From: Bacteroidaceae bacterium HV4-6-C5C
Lineage (GTDB): Bacteria > Bacteroidota > Bacteroidia > Bacteroidales > Bacteroidaceae
Assembly: GCA_007896885.1 (NCBI GenBank)
Contig: VOIU01000003.1
Coordinates: 1 to 64,000, forward strand
Length of the DNA stretch: 64,000 nt
Direction of reading: 5' to 3'
The notes beneath the pieces are model-generated. The model was not told the origin of the DNA, made no database searches, and saw only the letters and a list, made by a program, of their open reading frames with translations. The stretch's first letter is position 1. The number at the start of each line of letters is the position of its first letter. Below are positions 55,315 through 64,000 of the stretch, piece after piece. The position numbers were made by a program, and so were the translations under genes.

Positions 55315-55346
55315 CAAAGATGGAGTGTTGGGATTACAGCTGTAAT
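55315..55346 (-). promoter_or_regulatory. Receptor promoter with overlapping 14-bp palindrome
   Basis: On the minus strand CATCTTTG (55322-55315) is one base from the TAnnTTTG consensus, about 26 bases before the receptor ATG. A perfect palindrome ATTACAGCTGTAAT at 55333-55346 covers the place of the -33 element, so a dimeric regulator could act there. Confidence 0.45.
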
Positions 55347-55467
55347 ACACATGTCATACATTTCTTTTTCTATTAGATTTCAAATATGTGACAAGTGGTT
55401 TTTTACTAGAAAATATGCTTATTCTAAAATCAAAAAAAATGGATTTATGAAATCTCATTTTTTTCAT

Positions 55468-55475
55468 TATCTTTG
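55468..55475 (+). promoter_or_regulatory. -7 promoter element of the PAS kinase gene
   Basis: TATCTTTG matches TAnnTTTG exactly, with TTTA near the -33 position. Transcription would begin near 55482, so the TTG codon at 55473 lies inside the promoter and the ATG at 55503 must be the start. Confidence 0.6.
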
Positions 55476-55502
55476 CACAATGATATTAATAAAGAATATC
55501 TT

Positions 55503-57737
55503 ATGGACGGTCATTTTACTGACTCTGAATATTTACGCCGGCTCTCTACTCTTGAAAAAACAGGGTGGTGGGAATTGGATCTGACTAAGAATGAAATATT
55601 ATTCTCTGAATATATTTGTGAATATTTAGGTCTTTTGAATCCTCTGAAGTTAGATCAGTTCATCGAATTAATTGATGAAGAATACCGAAAAGAAATAGAA
55701 TGCTTCTTATCTTCTACAAACTTCTCTTCTATCTTTGAAAAAATATTTCTAATAAAAACACCTACCCTTTCTTCATGGGTAAGGTTTTATTATGATTTTA
55801 ATATCGGTCAGCCTGATAATGGGCAAAAAATATTTGGTTCATTAAAAATTCTGAGTGAGACTATTCAGAGCCGTGAACGCTCGTTCCAGCGGAATTTATA
55901 TAAATATATGCCGTTAGGTTATGTCCGTCTTACTGCTATGTACAATGCAGATGGAAAAGCTAATGACTTCTGCATAATGGAGATAAATAAATTTGCTGCG
56001 GATTTGTGTGGAAAGCAAGAAACTGATCTCGTTGGCTGTTCTATGGCTGAACTCCTTGGTAATGAATATAATCCCATTACATCCAACGTATTGCAGAATG
56101 CTTTGAATAAAGTATCTCATAGAGAATTTGATCGTTATTTCTCTCCTTCTGGAAAAAGTTGTCGTTGTTTAGTTTATTCTCCTGAACCAGATGAGGTTGT
56201 AATGCTTTGTATGGATGTTACAGAAGTGAAGCAAACCTCATTGGAACTAGAAAAAAGCAGTTACCTGTTGCAGAATATATTTGCTATCATGCCTGTGGGC
56301 ATTGAAGTATATGATAAAGATGCAAAACTGGTTGATCTTAACATTCGGGATATGGAACTTTTTGGGATTAAAGATAAAAGTGAAGTTCTTGGAAATGACT
56401 TTTTTAAAAGTAGAGAAGTCCCGAAAGACTTTTATGAATGGATAAAATTGAATGGTAATTTTGTTTTTTCCTATGATTATAAGCTTAAAAGACCCGAAGA
56501 GGCATCACTCCCTGTCCGTGAACGAATTTTTGATATTAGTGCAAAAGTCTTTAAGATATATGATGCTGATGGTGAGTATCAGGGCTTTCTGCTTATGAAC
56601 AATGATAATACAGGTAAATTATTATCAGCCAATCGCATAACCGAGTTTGAACAATTATTTTCATTGATTTCAGGATATGCAAAAGTAGGTTATTCAAAAC
56701 TTAACGCAATGACGAGTGATGGGTATGCTATAAAGCAATGGTATAAAAATAATGGTGAAAATGAAAATACTCCTATAAGTACTATTGTCGGAAAATACCC
56801 CAAGATGCATCCTGATGACAGAGAATATGTTCTAGAGTTCTATGAAAAAGCAAAGCGCCGTGAGGCTACTTATTTTCAAAGGGAGGTGCGTGTGCGCAGA
56901 CCTGGAACCGAAAATGAGTGGAACTGGATTAGGATGCATATCATATTAAATGCGTATGAGCCTGAAAATAATTTAGTGGAATTGATCGGAATTAATTATG
57001 ATGTGACTGAAGTCAAAGAAACTGAATTTAAGTTGATTGAGGCAAAAGAAAGGGCTGAAGCTGCGAATCAACTAAAAACAGCATTTCTTGCGAATATCAG
57101 CCATGAAATACGTACTCCTTTGAATGCGATTGTCGGTTTTTCGACTTTATTGGTTGAATCAAATAATCCGGTTGAGAAAAAGGAATTCCAGCAAATAATT
57201 GAGGATAATAATGGGCACTTGCTGAAAATAGTGTCTAATTTATTAGATCTGTCTAAGATTGAAGCGAATAAATTAGACATATTTTATACTCAATTTGATT
57301 TTAATGTATTGTGTCATAATGTGATACAATCTATCTCTTCTCTGATGAACTCTTCCGTTTCATTATTTTTTGAGCCAGAGTTCTCTCAATGCGATGTTAT
57401 TTCTGATTATAGCTGCTTACATCAAGTCTTGACTAATCTTTTGGATAATGCTATTAAATTTACTCCTAAGGGTACAATACATTTGGGCTATAAAGTAGAA
57501 GGTGAGTTGTTACGTGTTTATGTGCGTGATTCAGGCATTGGAGTTGCTTCCGAAAAAACAAAGAATGTATTTGATCGCTTTATTAAGTTGAACACTTATA
57601 CCCAAGGAGTTGGGCTTGGCCTTTCTATTTGTAAAAGTATAATAGAGCAATTGGGAGGAGAGATTGGAGTTGAAAGTGAAGTAGGAAAAGGGTCGTGCTT
57701 TTGGTTTACTATACCTTTATCTGAATCTATTAAGTGA
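55503..57737 (+). CDS. PAS-domain sensor histidine kinase, soluble
   Basis: A 744-residue kinase with no TM helix or signal peptide, so probably cytoplasmic. At least three PAS-like modules precede the kinase: ~1-120 (KTGWWELDLTKNEILFSEY), ~125-255 and ~258-375 (NIFAIMPVGIEVYDKDAKLVDLNI), plus another at ~390-515 ending WNWIRMHIILNAYEP and GINYDVTEVKET. HisKA has His534 in [20 protein letters not shown]; the ATPase domain has LTNLLDNAIKFTPKG, DSGIGV and GVGLGLSI. There is no receiver domain and no adjacent response regulator, so its partner is elsewhere. It is divergent from the TonB receptor gene, sharing a 213-base promoter region. Confidence 0.93.
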   Translation: MDGHFTDSEYLRRLSTLEKTGWWELDLTKNEILFSEYICEYLGLLNPLKLDQFIELIDEEYRKEIECFLSSTNFSSIFEKIFLIKTPTLSSWVRFYYDFNIGQPDNGQKIFGSLKILSETIQSRERSFQRNLYKYMPLGYVRLTAMYNADGKANDFCIMEINKFAADLCGKQETDLVGCSMAELLGNEYNPITSNVLQNALNKVSHREFDRYFSPSGKSCRCLVYSPEPDEVVMLCMDVTEVKQTSLELEKSSYLLQNIFAIMPVGIEVYDKDAKLVDLNIRDMELFGIKDKSEVLGNDFFKSREVPKDFYEWIKLNGNFVFSYDYKLKRPEEASLPVRERIFDISAKVFKIYDADGEYQGFLLMNNDNTGKLLSANRITEFEQLFSLISGYAKVGYSKLNAMTSDGYAIKQWYKNNGENENTPISTIVGKYPKMHPDDREYVLEFYEKAKRREATYFQREVRVRRPGTENEWNWIRMHIILNAYEPENNLVELIGINYDVTEVKETEFKLIEAKERAEAANQLKTAFLANISHEIRTPLNAIVGFSTLLVESNNPVEKKEFQQIIEDNNGHLLKIVSNLLDLSKIEANKLDIFYTQFDFNVLCHNVIQSISSLMNSSVSLFFEPEFSQCDVISDYSCLHQVLTNLLDNAIKFTPKGTIHLGYKVEGELLRVYVRDSGIGVASEKTKNVFDRFIKLNTYTQGVGLGLSICKSIIEQLGGEIGVESEVGKGSCFWFTIPLSESIK

Positions 57738-57858
57738 TTTTGCAGTTGCCTTTTTATTAAAAAACTCTTATTCAAAGGGAAAAGGGTATTTACTAAATGT
57801 TATAGCAGTGTTCCTTTCTGATTATTTTTTGTGAGTAAGATTTTATAGTATAATACGA

Positions 57859-57900
57859 AAAAGGAGAGAGTTTTTATAGTAAAGACTCTCTCCTTTTCCT
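57859..57900. terminator. Strong convergent terminator, kinase / nuo operon
   Basis: AAAAGGAGAGAGT (57859-57871) and ACTCTCTCCTTTT (57885-57897) form a perfect 13-bp stem with a 13-base loop. A and T runs at the two ends make it functional in both directions. It ends the nuo operon 18 bases after the nuoN stop. Confidence 0.85.
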
Positions 57901-57915
57901 TTTCATTCATTTTAT

Positions 57916-59355
57916 TTATAGTCCGAAAGAGAATTTATCGATGTATTGGTAAATTACGCTGGCAATACTTAAAATGATAATGCCGGCTGTACAAATCAGT
58001 AAACTTGTACGGGTATAATTATCACTGCGGAAACCAACGATTGGCTCTTCATTCTTATTAATATACATTGATTTCACTACTTTTAAATAATAGTAAAGTG
58101 AAATCACCGTATTTACTAATGCAATAAAGACAAGCATGTGGAAACCACTGCGGAATGCTGCTGCAAAAATGAAGAACTTAGAGAAGAATCCTGCAAAAGG
58201 AGGAATACCTGCCAACGAGAACAAGCTTAAGGTCATTAGGAACGATAGCTTGGGGTTTGTGGTATATAGACCATCATATTCTTCAAGTGTGTAGCGTTGC
58301 GTGCGTAAACCGATTATATTGATTATGGTGAATGCACCTAAGTTGGCGAACAAGTAAATCAATACGTAATATACCAGTGAAGTCATTCCCTGGGGAGTTC
58401 CACTTATTACTCCAAGCATGATGTATCCTGCTTGTGAAATACTGGAGAATGCCATCAATCGCATGATGTTTTGCTGGCGTAAGGCGAACAAGTTGGCTAG
58501 TGTAATAGAAGCTATGATAATCCAATATAATACTTCCTGCCATTGCGCAACCATTGGAGCAAATACCTTTACCAATATTGCCATGAGAACAAATGCAGCT
58601 GAACCTTTAGAGATGACACTCAGATAGGCTGTCACTGTGCTTGGAGAACCTTCGTATACGTCAGCTGTCCAAAGATGGAAAGGCACAAGAGATAATTTAA
58701 AGCCCATTCCTGAAAAGAAAAAGACAAAAGCAACAATCTGCAATGCACTTCCGTTAATGTGTGCAGGTATATCAGTGAAATACATTGTTCCTACAGTTCC
58801 ATATATCAATGATATTCCAAATAGAAGTAAGCCGCTGGAAAAAAGAGCGGTCAATATATATTTGGCACCTGCTTCTGCCGAATGGTGGCGATACTTGTCG
58901 AATGCAACAAGCGCAGCCATCGGAATACTTGCTGTCTCAAGTCCGATAAAGAACATGAGGAAATGTCCTGCAGAGATCATAAAGTACATTCCCAGCAGTG
59001 TTGATAATGTCAACACGTAAAATTCTCCTTGTTTTATCAAATTGTCCGGTTGACGGAGCCATTCATGAGCCATCAGAAAGACAACAATGGTACCTATGCT
59101 CAATACCGATTTGATAATACAGTGTATGGGAGTGCTGTAGTACATTCCGCCGAAAGCTTCTGTAGCCGGAGTTGGAATGATATTAATTAAGGTATGTATC
59201 GTAAGTAATACAACCGGTAATAATGTATTAAGGCGTGGCTTGCCATCTTTCTTATGCCCGTCCGGACAGAAAAAGAGGTCGGCAATGAAGAGTATCATGA
59301 TAACAGCTATCAGTGATAACTCTCCTTTCATAGCGAGAAATTGGGAATAATCCAT
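57916..59355 (-). CDS. nuoN: NADH-quinone oxidoreductase subunit N
   Basis: A 479-residue antiporter-like membrane subunit of complex I with about 14 helices. The ND2/NuoN pattern is visible in [48 protein letters not shown] and [19 protein letters not shown], which include the conserved Lys and Glu residues of the proton channel. It is the last gene of the nuo operon here, followed by the convergent terminator. The spacer to nuoM is 77 bases and contains short repeats. Confidence 0.95.
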   Translation of the reverse strand: MDYSQFLAMKGELSLIAVIMILFIADLFFCPDGHKKDGKPRLNTLLPVVLLTIHTLINIIPTPATEAFGGMYYSTPIHCIIKSVLSIGTIVVFLMAHEWLRQPDNLIKQGEFYVLTLSTLLGMYFMISAGHFLMFFIGLETASIPMAALVAFDKYRHHSAEAGAKYILTALFSSGLLLFGISLIYGTVGTMYFTDIPAHINGSALQIVAFVFFFSGMGFKLSLVPFHLWTADVYEGSPSTVTAYLSVISKGSAAFVLMAILVKVFAPMVAQWQEVLYWIIIASITLANLFALRQQNIMRLMAFSSISQAGYIMLGVISGTPQGMTSLVYYVLIYLFANLGAFTIINIIGLRTQRYTLEEYDGLYTTNPKLSFLMTLSLFSLAGIPPFAGFFSKFFIFAAAFRSGFHMLVFIALVNTVISLYYYLKVVKSMYINKNEEPIVGFRSDNYTRTSLLICTAGIIILSIASVIYQYIDKFSFGL

Positions 59356-59361
59356 ATTTTT

Positions 59362-59383
59362 ACGATTTGACGATTTACGATTT
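59362..59383. repeat. Three short direct repeats in the nuoM-nuoN spacer
   Basis: ACGATTT occurs at 59362-59368, 59370-59376 and 59377-59383. Slippage-type repeats of this motif occur in intergenic Bacteroides DNA; no function is evident. Confidence 0.5.
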
Positions 59384-59432
59384 AATGAGTGAAGTTCATA
59401 TCACTTTCATCTCCGAATCATTGACAATGGTT

Positions 59433-60914
59433 TTATCTAAAAACTTGTACTAACGGCAATACGCTGTCACTGATCATATTACTCATCCACAATGGCGCAA
59501 GTCCCAGACCTGCTACACATACTATAAGTATGATAACTGCCGTGCGTTCATCCCAAGTAGCATCCGTCAATTCGAGATGATGCTTGTTGGTACAATTTCC
59601 ATATAGGATTTTGCCGACAAGACGCAGGATATACACAGCAGTAATCACGATACTGGTACATGCTATAATTGTCCAAGTGCGGTGGAATACATCAGGATGT
59701 TGGAATGCTCCGTTGAATATTGTCATTTCAGCAATAAATCCGCTAAGTCCCGGTAAACCAAGATTGGCCAAACCCGCAATAACGTAACATACTGAAAGGA
59801 AAGGCATGATTTTCATTAATCCGTTTAGCTCACGAACATCACGAGTATGGGTGCGGCCATAGATCATACCGATAAGAGCGAAGAACAATGCCGTCATCAA
59901 TCCGTGAGAAAGCATTTGCAATACAGCTCCGGTACATGCTGTCTGATTCATCATTAGAATTGCGAACAATACAAGTCCACAGTGACTTACTGATGAATAA
60001 GCGTTGATGTATTTCAAGTCTGTTTGTACACAGGCCGAGAAAGCTCCGTAAACGACTGATATACCTGTAAGTATGAGGAATATCCATCCCAATTCTTGAG
60101 CAGCTTCAGGCATTAGGTACATTGCAATACGAAAACATCCATAACCTCCCAACTTCATTAAAACTCCTGCATGAAGCATTGACACCGCTGTCGGTGCAGA
60201 TGCGTGACCGTCAGGACTCCATGTATGGAATGGGAATAGGGCCCCCAAAACACCGAAACCAAGGAATGTTAAAGGGAACCATATGCGTTGTTGCTCAATG
60301 GGGATATTATGTAACTTGGCTATTTCAAGTAAGTTCATTGTTGTACCACCCGAGCCATAATAGATGCCTAAAATACCAATCAGCAAGAATGCCGAACCTC
60401 CCATCAACATTAATGTAAGTTTCATGGCAGAGTATTCTTTGCGTCCGCTACCCCATACACCAATCAGTAAGTACATCGGAATAAGAGCTACTTCATAGAA
60501 CATGAACATCGTGAACAAATCCGTAGAGATGAAGAAGCCGAATACGCCCATCGAAAGCAATGTAAACCAAAGGAAGTATTCTTTCGTCAATGGTTGTAAC
60601 TTCCATGAAGCGAAAGTTCCTGTGAATACAATGACGGCCGATAATAATAACATGGCAACAGAGATACCGTCTACTCCTACGGAATATTGAATATTAAGTG
60701 CAGGATACCAAGGTATGTCTGCACGGAAAAGCATTTCCTCTGTTGCTCCGGCATGGCGGGCGTTAAGATATGCCACTGTTAGTGCAACGGCAGCTACGAC
60801 CAGTGCCGATGCGCCTACAACCATCACCGCACGTATCTGCCGTATGTTGCGGCTTAACCAAAGCCCCAATAACATCAACATCGGGATGAGGACAAAGATT
60901 GATAACAAGTTCAT
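59433..60914 (-). CDS. nuoM: NADH-quinone oxidoreductase subunit M
   Basis: A 493-residue antiporter-like subunit with about 14 helices. The ND4/NuoM signature is seen in FMFYEVALIPMYLLIGVWGSGRKEYSA, which holds the essential Glu, FPFHTWSPDGHASAPTAVSMLHAGVLMKLGGYG and YSSVSHCGLVLFAI. The product pumps protons in the membrane arm of complex I. It lies 102 bases after nuoL and 77 before nuoN. Confidence 0.96.
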   Translation of the reverse strand: MNLLSIFVLIPMLMLLGLWLSRNIRQIRAVMVVGASALVVAAVALTVAYLNARHAGATEEMLFRADIPWYPALNIQYSVGVDGISVAMLLLSAVIVFTGTFASWKLQPLTKEYFLWFTLLSMGVFGFFISTDLFTMFMFYEVALIPMYLLIGVWGSGRKEYSAMKLTLMLMGGSAFLLIGILGIYYGSGGTTMNLLEIAKLHNIPIEQQRIWFPLTFLGFGVLGALFPFHTWSPDGHASAPTAVSMLHAGVLMKLGGYGCFRIAMYLMPEAAQELGWIFLILTGISVVYGAFSACVQTDLKYINAYSSVSHCGLVLFAILMMNQTACTGAVLQMLSHGLMTALFFALIGMIYGRTHTRDVRELNGLMKIMPFLSVCYVIAGLANLGLPGLSGFIAEMTIFNGAFQHPDVFHRTWTIIACTSIVITAVYILRLVGKILYGNCTNKHHLELTDATWDERTAVIILIVCVAGLGLAPLWMSNMISDSVLPLVQVFR

Positions 60915-61016
60915 CTTTATAGTTATATTATTTTATGTTTTACATTATACTCTTTTCGTATTGTAGTAGCATCTGTTTTCCTCAGTATCAGAATGCAGGG
61001 CTACTTCTTATACTAA

Positions 61017-62906
61017 TTAAAGCAGCAGAATTAATATCAAACCTAAAGCACCAAGTAGGAATACGTAAGCGTACTGTTGAATTTGTCCGCTTTGCAAACC
61101 TCGTATCTCATCACTGGTCGTATTCGTACCCCATGCAAGGAAGTTGAAGAAACCATCCACCACATTATGGTCAAACCAAGCTATAGGGCGACTGATACAG
61201 CCGAATATGATGCGGTGAGTGATGAATTGGTATATTTCGTCGATATAGAAACGGTGATATGCTGCTGTCCATAATTTGCTGAAACGTTTTCCCAATGAAT
61301 CGGCAATCGGCTGCTTGCTACCTTTATACATATAAGTAGCAATACCTATGGATATAACTGCTATAACAACGCTGGTTATCGCAACGATCAAGTCAATGTG
61401 TATTTCGTATGCGTGTCCATTTGAAGAGACAAACTTTCCGAATGGAATAAAACCACTAACACATGTGATTACTGCAAGAAACATAAGAGGGAAAGTCATA
61501 GCCAAAGGACTTTCGTGCGGAGTGTGTTTCGCATGAAGTTCTTTGTTTTCCTTACCCCAGAAAATGCCATAATATAAGCGGAACATATAGAATGCTGTCA
61601 TACCTGCAATAACTGCCATTATCCATCCCATAACAGGATTAAATTCGAAGCAAGCTGCCAAAATTTCATCTTTTGAGAAGAAACCGGAGAATGGGGGAAT
61701 ACCTGCAATAGCCAAACATGCTATTAAGAATGTGATATGGGTAATAGGCATATATTTTCTTAAACCACCCATCGCTGACATTTCGTTGCTGTGTACGGCA
61801 TGAATGATACTACCTGCTCCAAGGAACAATAAAGCTTTGAACATGGCGTGAGTGAACAAGTGGAACATTCCGGCCATGTATCCAAGACCACCTTCGTGAG
61901 GATCTGCGGAGGTACATACTCCCAAAGCTACCATCATAAAACCTATTTGAGAGATAGTGGAGAATGCTAAAACACGTTTGATATCGCTTTGTACACAAGC
62001 TATGGATGCTGCAAAGAATGCAGTGAACGCACCCACGTATGCTACAATGTGGAGTGTATCCGGTGCATAATCTATAAATAAAGGGAACATTCTGGCAACA
62101 AGGTATACTCCGGCCACAACCATCGTTGCTGCATGGATTAATGCAGATACCGGAGTAGGACCTTCCATTGCATCAGGCAACCAGATATGCAGAGGGAACA
62201 TTGCGCTTTTACCGGCACCTCCGATAAACATTAGTCCTAATGCCAATGGTACCATAGCTGCTCCACCTGTAAGTAACGAGACTTCATCCGGATGGAATGT
62301 ATATGTACCGGTATAATATCCGTAAATCAAAATACCGATGAGGAAGCCTAAGTCAGCAAAACGAGTGACAATGAATGCTTTCTTTGACGCTGCAACGGCA
62401 GAAGGTTTAGTGTAATAGAAGCCGATCAAGAGATACGAGCTAACACCTACCAACTCCCAGAAGAGGTACATTTGGAATATGTTCGTTGCAACAACCAAAC
62501 CCAGCATTGACATGGTGAATAAGCTGAGGAATGCGTAGTAACGTTGGAAACCTTGTTCCCCTTTCATATAACTGAAAGAGTAAATGTGTACCATCAATGA
62601 GACAGTGGAGATCACGATTAGCATCATCACTGAAATGGGATCTAATAGAATGCCTAAATCAATGCTTAGCGTTGATGTGAAGGACAACCATTTCATATTG
62701 TAGGGCATAAGCGTAGCAAATGTCCCGTCTGCCAAACGTGGTGCAGTGAAGTATTGGAGGGCTGTAAAGTAGCTTAATACCGCCACTGTGCCTAATACTA
62801 CAGTGCCTATCAATCCAGCCGTACGATGTGTCATCCATTTACCGCCTATTCCCAAGGTAAGAAATGATAAAAGGGGTAAAAGGAGAATCAAAATAGTCAG
62901 TTCCAT
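61017..62906 (-). CDS. nuoL: NADH-quinone oxidoreductase subunit L
   Basis: A 629-residue subunit, the largest of the antiporter-like set. Seen are FWELVGVSSYLLIGFYYTKP, FPLHIWLPDAMEGPTPVSALIHAATMVVAGVYLVAR and FSTISQIGFMMVALG. The C-terminal part (~500-629) forms the lateral amphipathic helix and anchor helix found in NuoL, including AYHRFYIDEIYQF. It lies 56 bases after nuoK. Confidence 0.96.
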   Translation of the reverse strand: MELTILILLLPLLSFLTLGIGGKWMTHRTAGLIGTVVLGTVAVLSYFTALQYFTAPRLADGTFATLMPYNMKWLSFTSTLSIDLGILLDPISVMMLIVISTVSLMVHIYSFSYMKGEQGFQRYYAFLSLFTMSMLGLVVATNIFQMYLFWELVGVSSYLLIGFYYTKPSAVAASKKAFIVTRFADLGFLIGILIYGYYTGTYTFHPDEVSLLTGGAAMVPLALGLMFIGGAGKSAMFPLHIWLPDAMEGPTPVSALIHAATMVVAGVYLVARMFPLFIDYAPDTLHIVAYVGAFTAFFAASIACVQSDIKRVLAFSTISQIGFMMVALGVCTSADPHEGGLGYMAGMFHLFTHAMFKALLFLGAGSIIHAVHSNEMSAMGGLRKYMPITHITFLIACLAIAGIPPFSGFFSKDEILAACFEFNPVMGWIMAVIAGMTAFYMFRLYYGIFWGKENKELHAKHTPHESPLAMTFPLMFLAVITCVSGFIPFGKFVSSNGHAYEIHIDLIVAITSVVIAVISIGIATYMYKGSKQPIADSLGKRFSKLWTAAYHRFYIDEIYQFITHRIIFGCISRPIAWFDHNVVDGFFNFLAWGTNTTSDEIRGLQSGQIQQYAYVFLLGALGLILILLL

Positions 62907-62962
62907 ATTGTCAATTATCTTTTTTTATTCTTATGTTTATCGATACTGCCACACTTTTTAGA

Positions 62963-63271
62963 CTACCATTTCATCTCATCAAGATGTTTCACTTGGATGC
63001 TACGGATGTTGCGGTAGATATTGATCATAATGGCAATAGCTATTGCTGTTTCCGCTGCCGAAATAGCAATGGAGAATAGGGCAAAGAAGTGTCCTTCCAA
63101 TCCGTTAGGGAATAGGAAGCGATTAAATACTGCAAAGTTGATATCTGTAGCATTCAGTATCAATTCTATTGAAATAAGCATTGTCAGTGTATTCCGGCGA
63201 GTGAAGAATCCGAAAATCCCGGCAAAAAGCATGATAGTTGAAACTATCAGGTAATATTCCATGTGAATCAT
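62963..63271 (-). CDS. nuoK: NADH-quinone oxidoreductase subunit K
   Basis: A 102-residue three-helix membrane subunit. The ND4L/NuoK pattern is ISIELILNATDINFAVFNRF, with the conserved channel glutamate, and AISAAETAIAIAIMINIYR with a second glutamate. The start may be the ATG at 63271 or the one three codons later. It begins 27 bases after nuoJ. Confidence 0.95.
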   Translation of the reverse strand: MIHMEYYLIVSTIMLFAGIFGFFTRRNTLTMLISIELILNATDINFAVFNRFLFPNGLEGHFFALFSIAISAAETAIAIAIMINIYRNIRSIQVKHLDEMKW

Positions 63272-63298
63272 GAGAATAAAATTTATAGATTAATGAAT

Positions 63299-63814
63299 TT
63301 AACGTTTTCTGGCGATCAGCAGCCCACCTACGATACATGCCAATAATAAGATACTGACAGCTTCGAAAGGTAAGAGGTAACCGTATTTATCACTACTCAT
63401 CATCAAATGTCCGATGGTCTTGATATCTGTTTCTACAGGAGTTGTCTCAGATATCGCCGGCATAAATTTATGTTTGAGTATCACGAACAAGAGTATAGCA
63501 GCCCCTGCGACTACTGCTCCTAGAGCAGCAATGAGCTTACTCCGTTTGAATTTCTCTGCGCGATCGTTCTCGCCACTGGTCAGCAGAATGGAGAAGACAT
63601 AAAGTACAACGATACCTCCTGCGTAAACCATGATTTGGACAGAACCTAAAAATGTATATCCCAAGTAGAAATAAATACCTGCCGTACCAAATAAGGTAAA
63701 CAGTAAATAAGTCGCCGAGCGGACAATACTGCGGGTGGTCACGGTGAAAATGGAGAATACAACGGTGAATGCCGCAAGAAAGAAGAATACTATAGTTTCA
63801 AAGGTTATTTCCAT
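63299..63814 (-). CDS. nuoJ: NADH-quinone oxidoreductase subunit J
   Basis: A 171-residue membrane subunit with five helices. The ND6/NuoJ signature is SATYLLFTLFGTAGIYFYLGYTFLGSVQIMVYAGGIVVLYVFSILL, which includes the flexible pi-bulge helix. The length is normal for the family. It follows nuoI by 8 bases. Confidence 0.95.
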   Translation of the reverse strand: MEITFETIVFFFLAAFTVVFSIFTVTTRSIVRSATYLLFTLFGTAGIYFYLGYTFLGSVQIMVYAGGIVVLYVFSILLTSGENDRAEKFKRSKLIAALGAVVAGAAILLFVILKHKFMPAISETTPVETDIKTIGHLMMSSDKYGYLLPFEAVSILLLACIVGGLLIARKR

Positions 63815-63822
63815 GATTTTGC

Positions 63823-64000
63823 TTATTTTTCTTTAACCATTAATTTACTGCCGGGATGATTCAGCGTCAATATCAATTTGGAGCGATCGAACACCGCGTG
63901 TTCAAACTCTTGATCGAACGTTATCGCATCATGAGGGCAGGCATTCACACAAAGTTGACAGAAAATACATGAGCCCAAATTATATTCATATTTGCTCAAT
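63823..64000 (-). CDS. nuoI: NADH-quinone oxidoreductase subunit I, C-terminal part (cut by window edge)
   Basis: The minus strand encodes the last 58 residues of NuoI, ending in MVKEK-TAA. The ferredoxin motif CIFCQLCVNACP binds one [4Fe-4S] cluster and is followed by HDAITFDQEFEHAVFDRSKL, typical for the C-terminal part of NuoI. The subunit carries electrons to the quinone site. The 5' part and the upstream nuo genes lie outside the window. Confidence 0.93.
   Translation of the reverse strand, partial: LSKYEYNLGSCIFCQLCVNACPHDAITFDQEFEHAVFDRSKLILTLNHPGSKLMVKEK

Noticed and set aside
55473-55502. TTG start for the PAS kinase
   Set aside because: The TTG is part of the TATCTTTG -7 box, so it is upstream of transcription; ATG 55503 is used.
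1-64000. tRNA, rRNA, CRISPR arrays, intact insertion sequences or phage genes
   Set aside because: No cloverleaf-ending sequence, no regular spaced repeats and no transposase or integrase gene was seen on either strand.

Overview
The window is chromosomal DNA of a gut Bacteroides or a very close relative. Evidence is the two SusC/SusD pairs, ECF sigma/FecR regulation of a glycan locus, Bacteroides-type promoters (TTTG, about 20 bases, TAnnTTTG), absence of Shine-Dalgarno sequences, lipoprotein signals of the S-C-(S/N/D/E) type, alpha-2-macroglobulin and DUF1573 proteins, and a run of complex I genes. No tRNA, rRNA, CRISPR array or intact insertion sequence was seen. Species cannot be fixed by reading alone.

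Layout. (a) 1-2840: the 3' end of an RHS protein carrying a zincin-like (HExxH) C-terminal tip, overlapped by a secreted protein that is probably its immunity partner, then about 1.1 kb of gene debris including an RHS/YD remnant. (b) 2841-3959: an enolase-superfamily dipeptide epimerase. (c) 4272-19330, all minus strand: a polysaccharide utilization locus (PUL) in the order sigma factor, FecR anti-sigma, SusC with STN domain, SusD, a third surface lipoprotein, two GH20 hexosaminidases, an HGSNAT/NagX-like membrane acyltransferase, and a lyase-like/SGNH hydrolase fusion, closed by a perfect 15-bp hairpin. (d) 19566-22178, plus strand: a membrane-spanning regulator with a lectin/Kelch-like outside and a SARP-like inside. 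(e) 22262-29333, minus: a second PUL of SusC, SusD and a GH92 alpha-mannosidase. GH20 plus GH92 plus sigma/anti-sigma control point to host glycoprotein glycans as substrate (inference).

(f) 29334-41923: a regulatory region with a 30-bp palindrome and a good promoter, the bifunctional proline-catabolic enzyme PutA, then alpha-2-macroglobulin, DUF1573 protein and MeaB. (g) 41950-50236: a hybrid histidine kinase, a nitroreductase, a DMT transporter, an AAA ATPase plus DUF4435/TOPRIM pair that resembles the PARIS anti-phage system in architecture, and an MscS-type channel. (h) 50851-57737: a beta-helix lipoprotein with a TonB-dependent receptor, and a divergent PAS histidine kinase. (i) 57916-64000, minus: nuoI(partial)-J-K-L-M-N of respiratory complex I.

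The most unusual items are the AAA-DUF4435 pair, the Kelch/SARP membrane regulator, the RHS metalloprotease tip with its overlapping partner, the lyase-SGNH fusion beside a membrane acetyltransferase, and a TonB-box-like motif inside an alpha-2-macroglobulin that has lost its thioester.
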